A stretch of 64,000 nt of DNA from Dirofilaria immitis. Its lineage: Eukaryota > Nematoda > Chromadorea > Rhabditida > Onchocercidae. The stretch's first letter is position 1, and each line of letters opens with the position of its first letter. The notes under the pieces were generated by a model. It saw nothing but the letters and a program-made list of their open reading frames with translations. It was not told where the DNA came from and did not search any database. The translations under genes were made by a program, and so were the position numbers. The stretch spans positions 806,001-870,000 of the forward strand of contig JAKNDB010000110.1 in assembly GCA_024305405.1 (NCBI GenBank), given 5' to 3'. This document shows positions 17,601 to 30,978 of this stretch, piece after piece.

Positions 17601-19076
17601 TATCAGAAATGAAATGATCTGGATCAAGCAAGATTCGAAGCTTATCAAAAAAGAACTATCAGCGTTTCTAGAGAAATCGAATAATTATCAATCACTAAAA
17701 CTAATTTATTGCTGCCGCTTCGGAATTCTATCGAGTGTTTTCATAAAATATAAAAAATTTCGTTAATTTTAACAAGTCGCGTCAAAGGTTAAAATCTTGC
17801 TATCGAATAAATCGAGGACATAAATGATAATGGGCAAAAATATAAATATAAAAACATAAATGGAAAGATGAGATGAAACAAACTTATCTGAAAGAATTCA
17901 GTATAAACAAATTTTCGCAAATATTGCCTTTTTTTTCGAATAATTAATTCTTTACATCTTTACTAGAATTAAAAAAAAGAAGTTCATTACATTTAGATAA
18001 GATGCGGCAGAAAGAAAAGATAAAATGAAATGAGAAAGACCAAAAAAGGAAAAAATAAAATTAATAAAATACAAAAACCAAATTAAAATTTGAGAAAAAA
18101 TAGAGGTAAAAGTATCGCAATTAAATTATTTAGAAACAGCTTATAGGAAGAGCGAATTGTATTAATTTAGGATAGTTTGCTTATTAAAACATATTTTGTT
18201 ATTTGGCAAGATTTACGATTAACTGTTTGTTTGATTCATGTTACTAACAACCAAAAGAAGATTATGCATACTAGGAAAATACGTCAAAAAAGTTTAAGCA
18301 AATTTAGAATCCATTGAAAAATATTATCATATATCAGTTAGAAGGACCAAACATCTAAACATTAGAAAATTTAATCAAATTTTAATTCCTCGATAAGCTA
18401 ATGCAGAATTATGTTCATTTATTTGCTCGTCTTAGATATTTGTAGGCAATTATTCCTTTTCTCAATTTTATTTAAGTAATAACTTTCTACTAAGTTAATA
18501 GTAATACTACATATTATCTTTGATAAAATGTAAGCAAATCCAATCCATGAAGAATTTAAATATTTATAGACTTAAAATAAACATATTTTGATCAAACCAG
18601 ATATCACGATTAATTCTTATAGTTAAGAATTAAATCCGATTTGCTGAAATCGCCATGTAAATTGTTTTACATAAAAATTAGAACCAGAATAATATGACAA
18701 AAAAATTGAATAAACGAAATAAAATTATTAAATTATCGGTGTGGCATTCGTACCAAATATAATTGAAAACAAATTGCGTCTATGAATAATTAGTAAGACA
18801 ATAATTTAATGATGATTGTGAAAAATGTAAATTTCATGATCAAAAAATTTGAATCTGCCAAATTTAATAAATTCAAAAATTTTCTAGTATTTATTTTTGT
18901 TTAGAATTATTTGAAACTAAAAAAGAAAAGAAAAAAAAGCAAAAATATGATGATTATTGCAATTGAACCAATTTCATTTCCAATTTTATTACGGCCAGTA
19001 AAATTATTATTAATAATTTCGGATTTAGACATACCACATGCAATCGATTTTTTATTGACAGGTTTCCTTTGCCCAT
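11686..19076 (-). CDS. Two-pore-domain potassium channel A (TWK/K2P family)
   Basis: A K2P leak channel of the nematode TWK type: four membrane segments and two pore loops per subunit, in the plasma membrane. Exons on the minus strand: 19076-19035 (ATG, 14 codons), 16252-16139 (M1, LHLVLVIAVAAYVLAGALA), 15989-15902, 15236-15051 (extracellular cap, with LDELTDDVYNNC), 14796-14708 (pore 1, TTIG), 14288-14187 (YGNVAPKT and M2), 13122-12955 (M3, pore 2 TTIGLGD), 12666-12508 (M4, ending WFGGKK), 12051-11916 (tail, IKVEAG), and a probable last exon 11747-11686. The cytosolic M2-M3 loop between 14187 and 13122 was not resolved; a candidate exon is 13717-13592. A base is missing in the run 14762-14765, and the donor of the 13122-12955 exon is one G short. 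Intron phases match K+ channel B (30979-36195). Confidence 0.9.
14506..14595. repeat. Three-copy 30-bp minisatellite
   Basis: Three near-identical 30-bp units start at 14506, 14536 and 14566 (core gattataccgtagggattg). They lie in the K+ channel A intron between exons 14796-14708 and 14288-14187. On the plus strand the period, a multiple of three, gives a repeated peptide (DYTVGIEE), but no gene is evident on that strand. Confidence 0.9.
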
Positions 19077-19657
19077 CCGTTAAGTAGTATTGAACCGATT
19101 ACTGTTTTTTCTTAAATTACCTGTAAAATAATATCAAAAAAATTGAATGTACTGAAACATTAAAATCTGTTATAGAAAGAAAAAATTACGGATCAATTAA
19201 TTAGATAAGTTTTTCAAAATTGAAAAAAATTCCGCGAGTATTTCAATTAATAATAAAATAAAAACGCACGAATATTTATATCAATACATTTGAATATATG
19301 AAGATTCAAGTAAAGCGATAGTTGTAAGGATAAATCATTCATGACGGCTGAAAAATGACGGATGAAATAATCCAACGCTTATATCAATGGCATAAAAATT
19401 ATGAAATGAGAGAGAGAAAATGTCTATTTTTCAAGCGAAGAAAATAAAAAGTTTTTTTTTTTTTTTTTGAATTGCTAAATAAAAACATAGGAGATATATT
19501 AATAGCATTTTGAAAACGTCTACAATATTTGAATATTTATGATAATTTTAATAATACATCGTTTTTTTTTTTTTTTTTTTTAAAAAAGTAAAAACAATGA
19601 ACGAATGTTCATTTTATGATTGATAATTCGAATTTTTGCGTATAGTTGAAAAGAAAT

Positions 19658-19834
19658 ATGGCACAATTTTATCAATTATCTTTATTTACTGTCCTATTAA
19701 CCGTTCAATTTTCGATTTTACTAAGCGAACAGAGATATATATATCGAACGAATTTTATTTATTGTCCTATTATTAAGGCACAAATTTGTAATGTATCAAT
19801 GAGTGAATTGATTTGTGGAGAAACTGTGAAGTAA
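19658..19834 (+). CDS. Possible small secreted peptide ORF (58 codons)
   Basis: ATG at 19658 to TAA at 19834. The first ~25 residues form a hydrophobic stretch (LSLFTVLLTVQFSILLS) after a short polar start, resembling a signal peptide. The remainder has three Cys residues. No family is recognised and the surroundings are non-coding, so chance cannot be excluded; AT-rich DNA often gives hydrophobic short ORFs. Confidence 0.2.
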   Translation: MAQFYQLSLFTVLLTVQFSILLSEQRYIYRTNFIYCPIIKAQICNVSMSELICGETVK

Positions 19835-21254
19835 AAAACTTATATGTTTGGTCATTTTTTTCAACACTGAAAATTTATACGTATATATGTATATACATGT
19901 CGAACGCTTTTAATACGTGTTTTATAATTTTGAAAATTCTTACGTGACTTAAAATGCTAATACTTTTTCCTTATCAGATGGCCTAATCATTTTGACAAAC
20001 CTTTGTTAATAGTTACAAATTTAAGTTGAAGTTTTCATTGGCCAGGTTTATTTCACAGAAATAAATTTTTTTTTTTGTATTTGTAATTTACGATGAATAA
20101 AATGTATTAAAAAGAACTCTGATTTAATAAACAAATCTATTTCAAATTTGATGAGGAATTCCTTTTTTTTGTTTTACTTAAGAAAACAATAATATCTGAA
20201 AAAGAAATATGACAAAAGTTATTTGATGAGACAAATAAAAATTGAAAATTTGCACAACCGTTTTAATTTTTTTGCGATTGATTTTTAATTTCATTGATCA
20301 TTTATATTTTCATCATAAATTATCATTAATTTCGAACTGTTAGTGGATTTCAAGACAATAATTTATTTAAACTTGCGGTTTTTACAAGGTAGGATGGAGG
20401 AGAAAAGAAAAAGAAACATCTACTTTAAAATTATTCAGGTTAAGTTTATTCTATCAAAGGTAAATGTAATAAGTAATTTTTAATCTTACTGATATTACTT
20501 TATAAAAATAACAAAATTAGTAATTGAAGATGCGCGTTTTAGAATAGAAATAAACTTAATCTAAATGCTACTTTTTTATATGTTCGAATATGAAATTAAA
20601 TAATAATGATATCGCTAATAGAAAGAAGTTCACATTTTCGTTGAACAATCAAAAACAAAAAAATTACCAAAGGCAGAAAGTATACCATTCTATCCACACG
20701 GAATCTACTGAATCAGAAGTAATATCAAATAGCGAGAAAAAAGTGAAATAAAATTTGAATTGATTTAAAACAAATTTTTTGTATAAAATACGAAATCATA
20801 TTGTAATATACTATTGCTGTAGAAGCTCACTTAAGAAAAAATTGAGAAGGAAAATGCTTAGGAGAGAAGGGAGAAGATGGATATTTATTGAAAGCGCGGA
20901 AATTTGAAAATTTAACGCTTGACCGAATTTCACTGATTGAAATAAAGAATGACTGAAACAAGTAGAATCCATTGTTGAAACGTTGCAATTTTAGCTTTTT
21001 CGGAGAAAAATGAATAAGAAAGTGTCAGCATAACTGAACAAATATAATTGAAACTTTTAGATTACCAGAAATTTCGAAATTCAAAATTCCAAAAATTTGA
21101 TTTATGCATAAAATATATATCATATAAGTGTCACATCCCATGAATTATTTCCATATATTTTAAAGAGCTGAGATGATCCAAAAGATAAATATGAGATATC
21201 GTAAGAACAAAGATAACTTAGAAGAGAAATACTATAATTGGTTCCAAGGTTATT

Positions 21255-21308
21255 TTAATATATATATAAATATGTATATGTATATATTTATATATACATA
21301 CACATATG
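21255..21308. repeat. AT-rich microsatellite (TATA/TATG)
   Basis: An alternating TA tract interrupted by tatg and taca units, partly self-complementary. It is a simple repeat with no sign of function. Confidence 0.7.
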
Positions 21309-22396
21309 TCACGTCACCGCGGAAGTAATATAAGGAAAAATAAAACAACTTTATTACGAATCCGCATCTTTATCTTCTAAGCCATCTTTGCTCCCTTTTC
21401 AAATTTATCAAAATTCGTATGACAATACATATTACGTAATCAAAAATTAAGTAAATAAGTTAATAAATAAAATAAAAATATTTTCTTATAATTCATATTT
21501 TTCGATTGTATTTATTCAGAGGAATCTGAAATATTGCAAATAATTTTTTTTTCTTTACCACTCATAAATAGCACAGTTTAATAATTTGTCATCAGCGATT
21601 CATCCCCTATATGTACTGATACAATAAAACTTTAATAATTTAGTTATGCAAAGAATATAAGAAGCTATTTATTAAGCAAATTCTAAATAACTCAGTAAAA
21701 AAAGTAGCAAACAGCTAATCAAAATCTCTGATGAAATAACAACAATAAAAATATAAAAATATACATTGATTAGTCATAATTATTAAACAAATCATCAAAT
21801 TTGGAGTGAATGTTTTAGAAGGAAACTTGAAAGTATAACGAATTAAATTTCAAACTTTATTTGAAATTAGAAAGATAGAAAACAAGAGACATATTTATCT
21901 AATCAAGTCACGCGATTCAGTTAGTTATTCAACGTGTAGAATTTCGTTTCGTAGCATATCCATTGGGAAGAAAGAAACAAATAGCATCGGATAAGAAGAA
22001 AACATTATTCCAACTATCCGAATGATAATTGACGGGTCATTGAAAAAATTTGATTTATTTTTGTACGAAAAAAAAATGGAAATTAATGAAAAACAAATGA
22101 ATTTTAAAATATTCAATCAATTATTTTTACGTTTACTATGCCTTAAAGTTGCTGATTTAGAAATATCTCATTAAATTATTAATGTGAGAGTTGGGCTAAT
22201 AATTAAAGTAGGAATAGTATTAAAGATAGTGAATATTAAAATCCATTATAATTTACATTTGCATTCAGAGGAGCGTAAAGTGTAATATAAGAAAATTCTC
22301 GACTCTACTTTTGACATTTTTCCAAATTCTTTTTAACCCAAATGTAATATGTAATGTGTGAATGTTAGAGTCTGCTTGATGCTGAAGTTAAATTGT

Positions 22397-22661
22397 AAGT
22401 GTTAGAGTCCGTCGCCTAACATTGAAATTGATAAAGCTGTCTCATGTGAAAGGTCAAAGTAGAGTTTTCCTCTAATTAATTTTGTATATAGACACGATGC
22501 TTTAATTTTCCAGGATTTCATCATCTCTGCAGTCATCTCAAATCTATCGAAATTATTCAACTTGTGATACTTAAACAAAGAGATAAATAAATAAATGGGA
22601 TTTTTATTATACAAATTCATTTTGAAAATTTCTTAGAATGCAAAACTTTTGATTCAATTGA
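22397..22661 (-). repeat. Left arm of inverted repeat
   Basis: 265 bp, reverse complement of 25842-26108. Both arms contain the same ~72-codon open frame (minus strand here, 22620-22402). The frame is broken by a 2-nt indel in the right arm, so it is not taken as a gene. Confidence 0.9.
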
Positions 22662-23508
22662 CCAAAATGTGATATTTAATTATATTTTCCCAGACATTTT
22701 GGGATAGCAAAGTTTAACCGTATGTTATTTTTTGTTACATACTAAATTCAAGTGATTATGCTGCACGTAGGTTGTCGTAGGTTCGGCAAAAAATGACAAC
22801 TGACTTAATTAAAAACGCGATGAAAGAATAGCGATGAAAAACACCACTGATTATCCAGCTATAAATCAAGCCATTCAATCAAATTTGAATGGTTAGCAGT
22901 TGGAAGGAACTTGAAACTTTGAATTTCAAATTCATTTTAAAACAACATGAAAACGAAAAAAGCAAATAGTATCTATCTAACCATATTACGCGATACATTT
23001 CATTTACTATATGATAAGTATACGTCATCCTATGGCTCCAACGATCGGCTTTTAAAATACAGTAGAAAATGCCGAATAAAAGGTATGATCAAAGTGATAT
23101 AGCTCATGGTCTTCAGTATATGAGTTAGGCATTTGCTAATGATTGACAACGGCAAGTTTCATCGATTGTTTACGTCATTTCATAATGTCATATTGGGATA
23201 TTATAGGTTAACATAGTGTAGCTTTTTAAGTACAACCAAAAATGAGGGAAAAATTGATAGTGCCTGGTCTGCATTTGCCCTTTAGTGTCGCAATGAATCT
23301 CGCGAATTAATCTCACCAAAAACAAGAAAAAATCAAATAGCTCTTATGATGTCACAAATGCCGTGGAAGAAGAGTTGCTTAGTACATCATGTGAAATTGC
23401 TATTACATGAAGCAGTTGTTGGTCGCAACTTAATTGATAAAAGCCTATTACAGATTTTATGTGATATAAATTTTAAGCTGTAATAAGTAATATATCTTTA
23501 CATATCTT

Positions 23509-23671
23509 AGTGAAAGTTTTATTTTATTAAGCTTATCAACTTTATAAACATTTAACGTACCTTTATATATCAGGGAAAGATAGTTGCAGAGTGAAAGTTT
23601 TATTTTATTAAGCTCATCAACTTTATAAACATTTAACGTACCTTTATATATCAGGGGAAAGATAGTTGCAG
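23509..23671. repeat. 81-bp tandem duplication inside the foldback element
   Basis: Copy 1 at 23509-23589 and copy 2 at 23590-23671 differ by one substitution and one inserted G. The near identity implies a recent duplication. Confidence 0.9.
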
Positions 23672-25841
23672 CAGAATTTTACAAGAAAATCTCGTATATT
23701 TTTACTTAGAGCTACCCATCATCAAACATGCATCAACTAAAGCATCTTTACAAAACTATACAATGATAAACATAATATTATAAAAATGAAGCTATTGTTG
23801 TAAAAAGGAAAATATAGTGGAAAAACTCAAACTTAATCGATAAAAATGGACTTTGGATTAAAAGTAAATCTGATTGATAAAAAAATGAAAACGATAAGTT
23901 TCAGTTTTTGATTAGCTAAATATTCAAATTGGAAATGTATGAATCTAGTCGATGAGTTCAAAAAGTAAGCAATATAATGACAGAATATGCCGATAACATA
24001 CTTATTTGAAAATTAGTTCACTTTAATTCGAATTATTATGAATAAAAAAATTTCAAAAAACTTGATATTAACAACAGATTGAAATTAAAAAGTAAAAGGT
24101 TACTAGAAGAGGATTAAGAAAAAAGTGGGAAAAAGGGAAAGAAATGAAAATGCAAAAATAAAGGAAATAAATTATAAGATTGTCGAGAGAATTATAAATA
24201 TGAATGGGCCGATGAAATTTATTTTAAATTGTAGCAAATGTCGAAACGAAACATTTAACAATAATTATATTTTTTTATGATAACAATTTGTTGAGGTGTT
24301 ATCAACTAATTATAAGTATCAAAAATATATATTCTTAAAATGAAAAATTATCCATTTCGAACAATATTTTTAGCTAACTATATGTTACACAAATTTCTTT
24401 TTCCCGTCTTTTTTGTTTCAAAAAAATATGCCAAGTTTAATTAATCTGGAAAATAAATATTAAAGATTATAATGAGTAAACACTGTTAATAAAAAACCTA
24501 AAAAATTGAAATTAAAATTTATTATGATAAAACGTAATAACTGCTTAACTGTAATTACATACTATCAAATCTGTTTGAAATTAAGGACAGCATTGTTAGT
24601 GTAATTAAATACCTTGCTGCACATAAGCAATTTATTATCCCTAATATAGTGAGTATAAAACAGTTAGGATGGGTTAGCAAAATATATGAAATATTTTTGT
24701 CATGTAATTCGAAAATTTATTAATTCAAGAATTTCAAAATCTTAAATCTTGCCACATAATCTCGAAAGGGTAACCTTATTGGAAAGAAAGGAAATATGAT
24801 GAAATTTTATCTCATTAAAAATTAATTCTTATCTACCACTATTTTAAGATGACATATTAATTATACTGTTAATTATTTATTATTGCTATTTTAAATTTAT
24901 TATACTAGCGCTTTATTTTAAATTTCTTACAATAATATTCATCGCTTAAAAATATTCCGTTAGAGCACAACGAATTAATCAACTGTTAAAATGTGAAATG
25001 GTATACAACGGAAATTATTCCCTTTTCAAAATATTGATAATGAATGATTTGAAAATTTCAATTAATCAGAAATTTTTACTGGTAATATGACACAAATATT
25101 TACATTAATATAACATTATATTCAATCTTAAATGCAATATCAACATAAAATTGGATCTCAAACGATAGAAATGAAGCAATTACTACCGATCAATCATATT
25201 GCCTAAGTTAAATAACTTTGTAATCTATCTTTGTTATTTTTCTAATCTAATCTTTGTTTTTCATCTTAAACTTTAATTTTTCAAAGCTATTATTATTTTT
25301 AAATTCATGTGCAACTATTTATTGCATATGATGCATTGCCTCATTAAAGTTTTTTTCCATGTTGAATCATTGTTTGCTAATTATATCGTTTAACATCCTT
25401 CTGTTTATTTACGATCTGTCGCCAGTTTGTAATTCTTAACACCTGCAAATTAAATTATAACAAATATCAGAATTAACTGAGTGGTTATCCTTAAATTTAG
25501 TTAAATTAAGTTATGAAAGAAGCCAAAGTCGATAAAAAGTAGACACGTGTCATTACATATATGAATTAGAATGGAAAAGAGAATGAATCATATTTATATT
25601 CAGATTACTAATGAGTTTATATGCATAATATATGAAACCTATATAGGAGTTTGAATGAAACATTCAATCAAATTCATTTGGTTATGATTGAAAAGAACAC
25701 TAGAACATATAGTTGCTTCTAAAGCCTGGATGAGAGAAAAGTTATATATAGTACACCATATAGTTGAGATATAAATTGATATTATGTTGGATAAGACATA
25801 CAATTAAGTTATCCCATTATCATTTCACGCGAAAAAATTTC

Positions 25842-26108
25842 TCAATTGAATCAAAAGTTTTGCATTCTAAGAAATTTTCAAAATGAATTTGTATAATAAA
25901 AATCCCATTTATTTATTTACTCTCTTTTGTTTAAGTATCACAAGTTGAATAATTTCGATAGATTTGAGATGACTGCAGAGATGATGAAATCCTGGAAAAT
26001 TAAAGCATCGTGTCTATATACAAAATTAATTAGAGGAAAACTCTACTTTGACCTTTCACATGAGACAGCTTTATCAATTTCAATGTTAGGCGACGGACTC
26101 TAACACTT
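25842..26108 (+). repeat. Right arm of inverted repeat
   Basis: 267 bp, reverse complement of the left arm, longer by 2 nt in a T/C-rich stretch near 25920. Confidence 0.9.
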
Positions 26109-29100
26109 TAACATTATCTTATTCATCGTATGACAAAATAAAATCAAAATGAAAAGCATTAATTAATAGTTGTGGTAAAATTTTCATAGATTTCTTATCA
26201 AATAAACCAACAACAGAAATAATTTGCTTCAGATGTAGTCAGCTATAATATGTAAAATATGCCAATCCCAATTATAAATATGTCTTACTACCGTATTATT
26301 ATTTCTGTTGTAAGTCTTTCAATTTTAAACACATACTCATTTCGCTTTTTGTTCTATGAACCAAGATAAGTAAATGATTAAGTCAGTGTAAACATCAAGT
26401 TGAGGAAGGAAACACGCCATATACCTAGTATAAATACAGGAAATCTATTGCAATCAGTCAAATATGCTAAAATTATATTAGTAATTTTCTGAAGTGAATT
26501 GAAATTGTTATATTGATAATTGTTATAGATTGTTCTGTTTGATCTAATAACTGATCGTGTTCGTTAAGAATACATAAGAATTTTTATGAATTTAGATTCG
26601 GAGAACTCTTAAAAAATGCCGAAATTTCTAGATCTAAAGAAAATGATATAATGGTTTTAAACTGTTGAAAGAAAAAAGAACACAAATAAGTTCTGCCGAC
26701 TGATACTCAAAAATGGACTTACTTCAATTCAGGAAGTTTCTTTGTTTGTTTATTTTTATTTATTAAAACATGACACATCGGTAATGGTGGTTTTTTAACG
26801 ATTACCCATGTCAAGATTAAAAATTTTTGGAAATCAATAGTTTTCAGTTTAAAATTGAATCAGTTTAAAATGACTTAAAATATCAATTAAATTTCTTTCT
26901 TTTTCCTTTATCAATTTATCGTCTTGAATCATAGCAAACAATATACTAAATTCATTAAAGCAATTTATTTTAATTAATATTTTTATTATTAAAAATCTTT
27001 TTTTTGAAGATATGAAATTTAAAATTCATTCCTAATTAGCTTAACAATAAATGCTTGAAAAATATTATTTTCGATACATTTCCAAATCAAATTTTATTTT
27101 GTACTTGCTTCCCTTTTTCGATTTGTTAATTTATACTTATTTGCTTTCAGATGAAACAGTACACATTTTTTACGATATTTTTCTTTTTTAAGTATTGCAA
27201 TTTTTCGGATTTATTTAGAATACACATTTGTATGTTATTTAATTAATCCCTATTTTGCAGTTATTCATTTTCTGCCAAAAAGCAGCAACATACAACGGAT
27301 TGTAACTTCAGCAATTTTTAACTGACGCTCAATATTATGCTGTTAATTTAATGTGATATATTTTCTTTCCTTTTACTTAAGTCTAAAATTGAAAGAAAAA
27401 TTTCATACAGTAGACTTTTGTTTGATAATAAGCTTATTTTTCATGGAGAAAAGCACCCGACACAAAAGATTGGTTACGTCATAATATTTAATATATTGAG
27501 AAAAAACACAAAACATAAAATTCTCTCTCATATTTTTAAGAAACCTCAACAAATATGATAAATATGAGGCTTAAATCACATCAAGCGAATATGATTAATT
27601 TAATATTAGTCTGAAAAAGTTTCTTGAAGGGAGTTATTTCTTTTGATAATGCCATCAACACCAATATCTGTCAAGATTTTGCTTCACTAGGAAAGACTCA
27701 CTTGGTTAATAATGTTTTAATACCAGTAGCCAAGAAAACTTATCATAACATGATCTTGCGTAATTAATTGAAACGATTTAAATTATCAACAAAATCCAGA
27801 ATTATTATATAAAATCGTAACAACCTTATTATCATTAATTTCTTTTATGTTTAAATTATATTATTCACTCCAACTTTGCTTTATCATTTTTACTGCAAAA
27901 AGTTATTTCATTAGCGTTCATGTTTTCATGTTATGCATATCACAATCATAAAGGAAATATGCTAGTTTGTGAGATAATCATTAAGAATGAAATAAAAGTT
28001 GATTGATTGTTTTTATGTTAACTATTAAAATTACCATTTCTTTCTTATTAATTTCGTGATTTTAATTTTTATTTAATATTCGTTACGTATGCTTTATGCT
28101 TAAAAACAATTTTGTCATTAATCATAAAGTAATGATATCATGCCAAAGTTATTAATGATATTTATTTGCCATCGTTAAAAGTATATTTATTTGATTGCTT
28201 TCATTATCAAATGCTTATTTATCATTGAAAGATTAAATCATTTTTATTTTTGCAAATAGTCAAAGAACTGTTTATTGTTATTAAGAGGATTATTTGTCCA
28301 ATCATTGGCTATAATCTAATCTTTTCAAAAATTTCCCAAAAACTGTACAAAATAATGTGTTTTCTCGTAATTCTTGTTATTAATTTTCAACGGTAATGTG
28401 ATCTAGGTAATGTGATTCAACGGTAATGTGATCTAGGTAATGTGATTCAACGGTAATGTGATCGGAATTGCGTATAATATAACTCTAACCCGAAATTACA
28501 TATAATGCGGAATTAATTGGGATTTTGATAAAAAATCAGATGATGCTATCTATCTATACGAAGAATATCAGGCTGCATTTATTAATTTAATTTCATGTAT
28601 TAGTTAGTATAAGTTAACAATGAGTTAAAAACAAAGCAATATAAGTAGTTCAATTTAATAATAACTTTCAAAGTGTACATCAAAATTAGTACAAATAAAA
28701 AACCACAGCAGTCATAAATAACATTTTACATAGTGGTATCTATTATATAGTTAGCTTGAGATCATATAAATTTAAATATCTGTCTTTAACGATTAACTTA
28801 GAATGATAAATGAGTTGCAATATCTATTTTTGGTAAATAAAATAGCTTAAAATAATGAGTAAATTTTAATGTTTCGAGATTAGCTTGAAATGATAAATTC
28901 AGTGATTAGATTGACTATATTCTCAAGTGAACGTAGAAGGTGTACTTAATAGTAAAACAAAAGAAAGAGGTTATGAATATGAATTGGAAAGATTTAAAAC
29001 TACCACCAGGAATCATTTCCTTGTAAATATTTCATAAATATAATCAACGAAACTACTATCAATTTCGACATTTATAACTACAATTTTATTAACAATCGAT

Positions 29101-30978
29101 TTAAAAAGAAAAGAAAATTATTATATAACATATCGCAACAAAAAGTGAAAAGGAAAGAGTTGAATGAAAGATAAGAATTTGAATATAAAAACATCAATGA
29201 AAACCGATAACAATTATTATAGCATTGATGGGACAATAAAGATTAAGGTAATTTCCACGACTACCTCAGTGTCATTATTTTGTTTGCTGCTTGTTTGACG
29301 AATAATATCGTCATTATTTTCGTCATGTATGTTGATGTTAAAGTTTCAATGGATTTTCTATTTATAAAAAGATTTTCAAATTATTTCTATTAATTTTAAT
29401 TGAAAATGACTAGCTTTGCAAGTGCCAAATGTCAAATTACTTTAAATGCTTCATAATTTGGATTGCTTCAGCTTTCTTTTAATTTTGATTAAATAATATC
29501 AAGTTGCTTTTGCTTTTGTTTACCATAACCTTTCACATTTTATATTAAGTTCCAATGATTACTAAAATATTTTCTCGTGTTTTTGTTTATTTGCTATCAT
29601 AGAAAAAAATGCAGTATCGAAACATTTTGCATTTACAACTGATTCCAAAATCTTTCAATCAATTTCTTAATCATATCGGGGAGTTATTTTTGTTTTAAAC
29701 TAAGGTTTTATAAATATAAGAAATAAGTAGATATATTGAATTATTATATTACTTTCTTTTTCTTATTACAGAAATCCACAAACTTTTGCATAAATCATTT
29801 TTCACTTTCCCATGTAACAGTTTAATATTTATAGATAAATGTATAAATTTCAAACCGAAACAAGACAACTGGAAAGAGATCGAAAAAAAAAAATGGTGCC
29901 AACCGGTTGGCTGCGTTTTGCCGGTTCAAAAGTTTGTTTATTTGTTTTGCTACCCTTTCACATTCTTTAGCTTCAGTTAACTCATGAATAAAAAAATTGC
30001 TAGCAAGAGTGAAAGTTTACATATTTTAAAAAATATTAGCATTTTGAAATTTTAATAAATTGAAAAAGTTAAAGAAATAATATTTCATTTTGTAGCATAT
30101 AATGTTCCGTATTTTTATTACTTTAATTCAATCATGGCTATTCTTTTTCTCCCTCTTCTCAAATATGCGTCGGTTTTTAATTTTTCTTAAATTTGTTCTT
30201 GTTTACTCACTATTTTGCTTTAATGTCTCCGGTGTATTTTTTCGCGAATGAATGACTCAATTCTCCATGTTATTGTTAATAAAAACTGTCCACATTAATC
30301 ATTATCTACGAAATAATACAAGTTTTAAAAATTCAAAAATAATAAAGTGTGAAAGCATCCTGCAAATAAGGCGTTGAAGGAAAAAAAGTTCATCTAATGA
30401 TCGAAGAAATTAAAGATACGAAATTTGTGTTGATCGATCTTCCTTTATAAAAAAATGAAAAAACTTTGCAAACAATTAGATATATCATTTTCAATGTCAA
30501 ATTTTCCTTATCAATTTTTCATCTTAAGCGCCAAAATTAATTAGGTTTAATTAATAATAACAATATTGATATTTTAAAATTTTTGAAAATATTTTAGCAT
30601 TCATTTATAAAAGGCAAAAATTATTCACAGATTTTTTCATTATAGAAAAGAAACAAATTCAGTATCGTTTTATTTTTTCCAAATTTATGATTTGAATTTT
30701 ACTGGTGAACCTTTTTTTTCATTTAATAAAATATAAGTATGATTTATAAATTATTCTTAAGCAGAAAATACTATCGCGTAGCTAAATAACTTTCAGTATT
30801 AAATTTTTCTATTATTCATTTTTTTATTTTAAATTATAGAAATTAGTCTTTCAGTTTTAACTCAATAAAATTTACTTTTCTATTTACTTTTAATTCGTTT
30901 CCTTTCTGCTTCTATAAATCTCTTCCTTGTCTGTGGTTCTCATTTTAAATGCATGACTAAGGATTTCAATACTTTAAG
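26109..30978. other. Gene-poor AT-rich spacer upstream of K+ channel B
   Basis: About 4.9 kb with no recognised gene. ORFs are short and of biased composition. By analogy with K+ channel A, whose first exon lies 2.8 kb upstream of its M1 exon, a short first exon of K+ channel B could lie here, but I could not find it. Confidence 0.4.
28386..28463. repeat. 30-bp tandem repeat, about 2.6 copies
   Basis: Units start at 28386, 28416 and 28446 (ttcaacggtaatgtgatcta...). Each unit itself contains two ggtaatgtgat words, so the repeat has an internal half-period. Confidence 0.9.

Larger units (their letters stand above)
19077..22396. other. Gene-poor AT-rich spacer upstream of K+ channel A
   Basis: No recognised gene. 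Contains long T runs near 19450 and 19561-19580 and an alternating (TA)n/(TATG)n tract near 21255-21305. Segments around 21790-21925 and 22895-23010 share diverged blocks (a gaaggaa-cttgaaa stretch, then a tatctaa-ca...acgcgat stretch), suggesting an old dispersed repeat. One small ORF is listed separately. Confidence 0.5.
22397..26108. mobile_element. 3.7-kb foldback element with long inverted arms, non-autonomous
   Basis: Two near-identical sequences of 265 bp (22397-22661) and 267 bp (25842-26108) face each other in opposite orientation across about 3.2 kb. The outer ends read aagtgttagagtccgtcgcc inward from the left and the complement on the right. The arms differ by a 2-nt indel near their middle. 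The interior has no intact ORF and no transposase that I recognise, so if mobile it would be non-autonomous (a foldback or MITE-like element). Target-site duplications are not obvious: the flanks read aattgt and taacat. It lies in the spacer between the two K+ channels. A locally inverted duplication or gene-converted pair of repeats is the alternative. Confidence 0.6.

Noticed and set aside
22402..22620. 72-codon ORF in the left inverted arm, also present in the right arm
   Set aside because: The 2-nt indel in the right arm breaks the frame and there is no family resemblance, so the match reflects DNA repeat identity.
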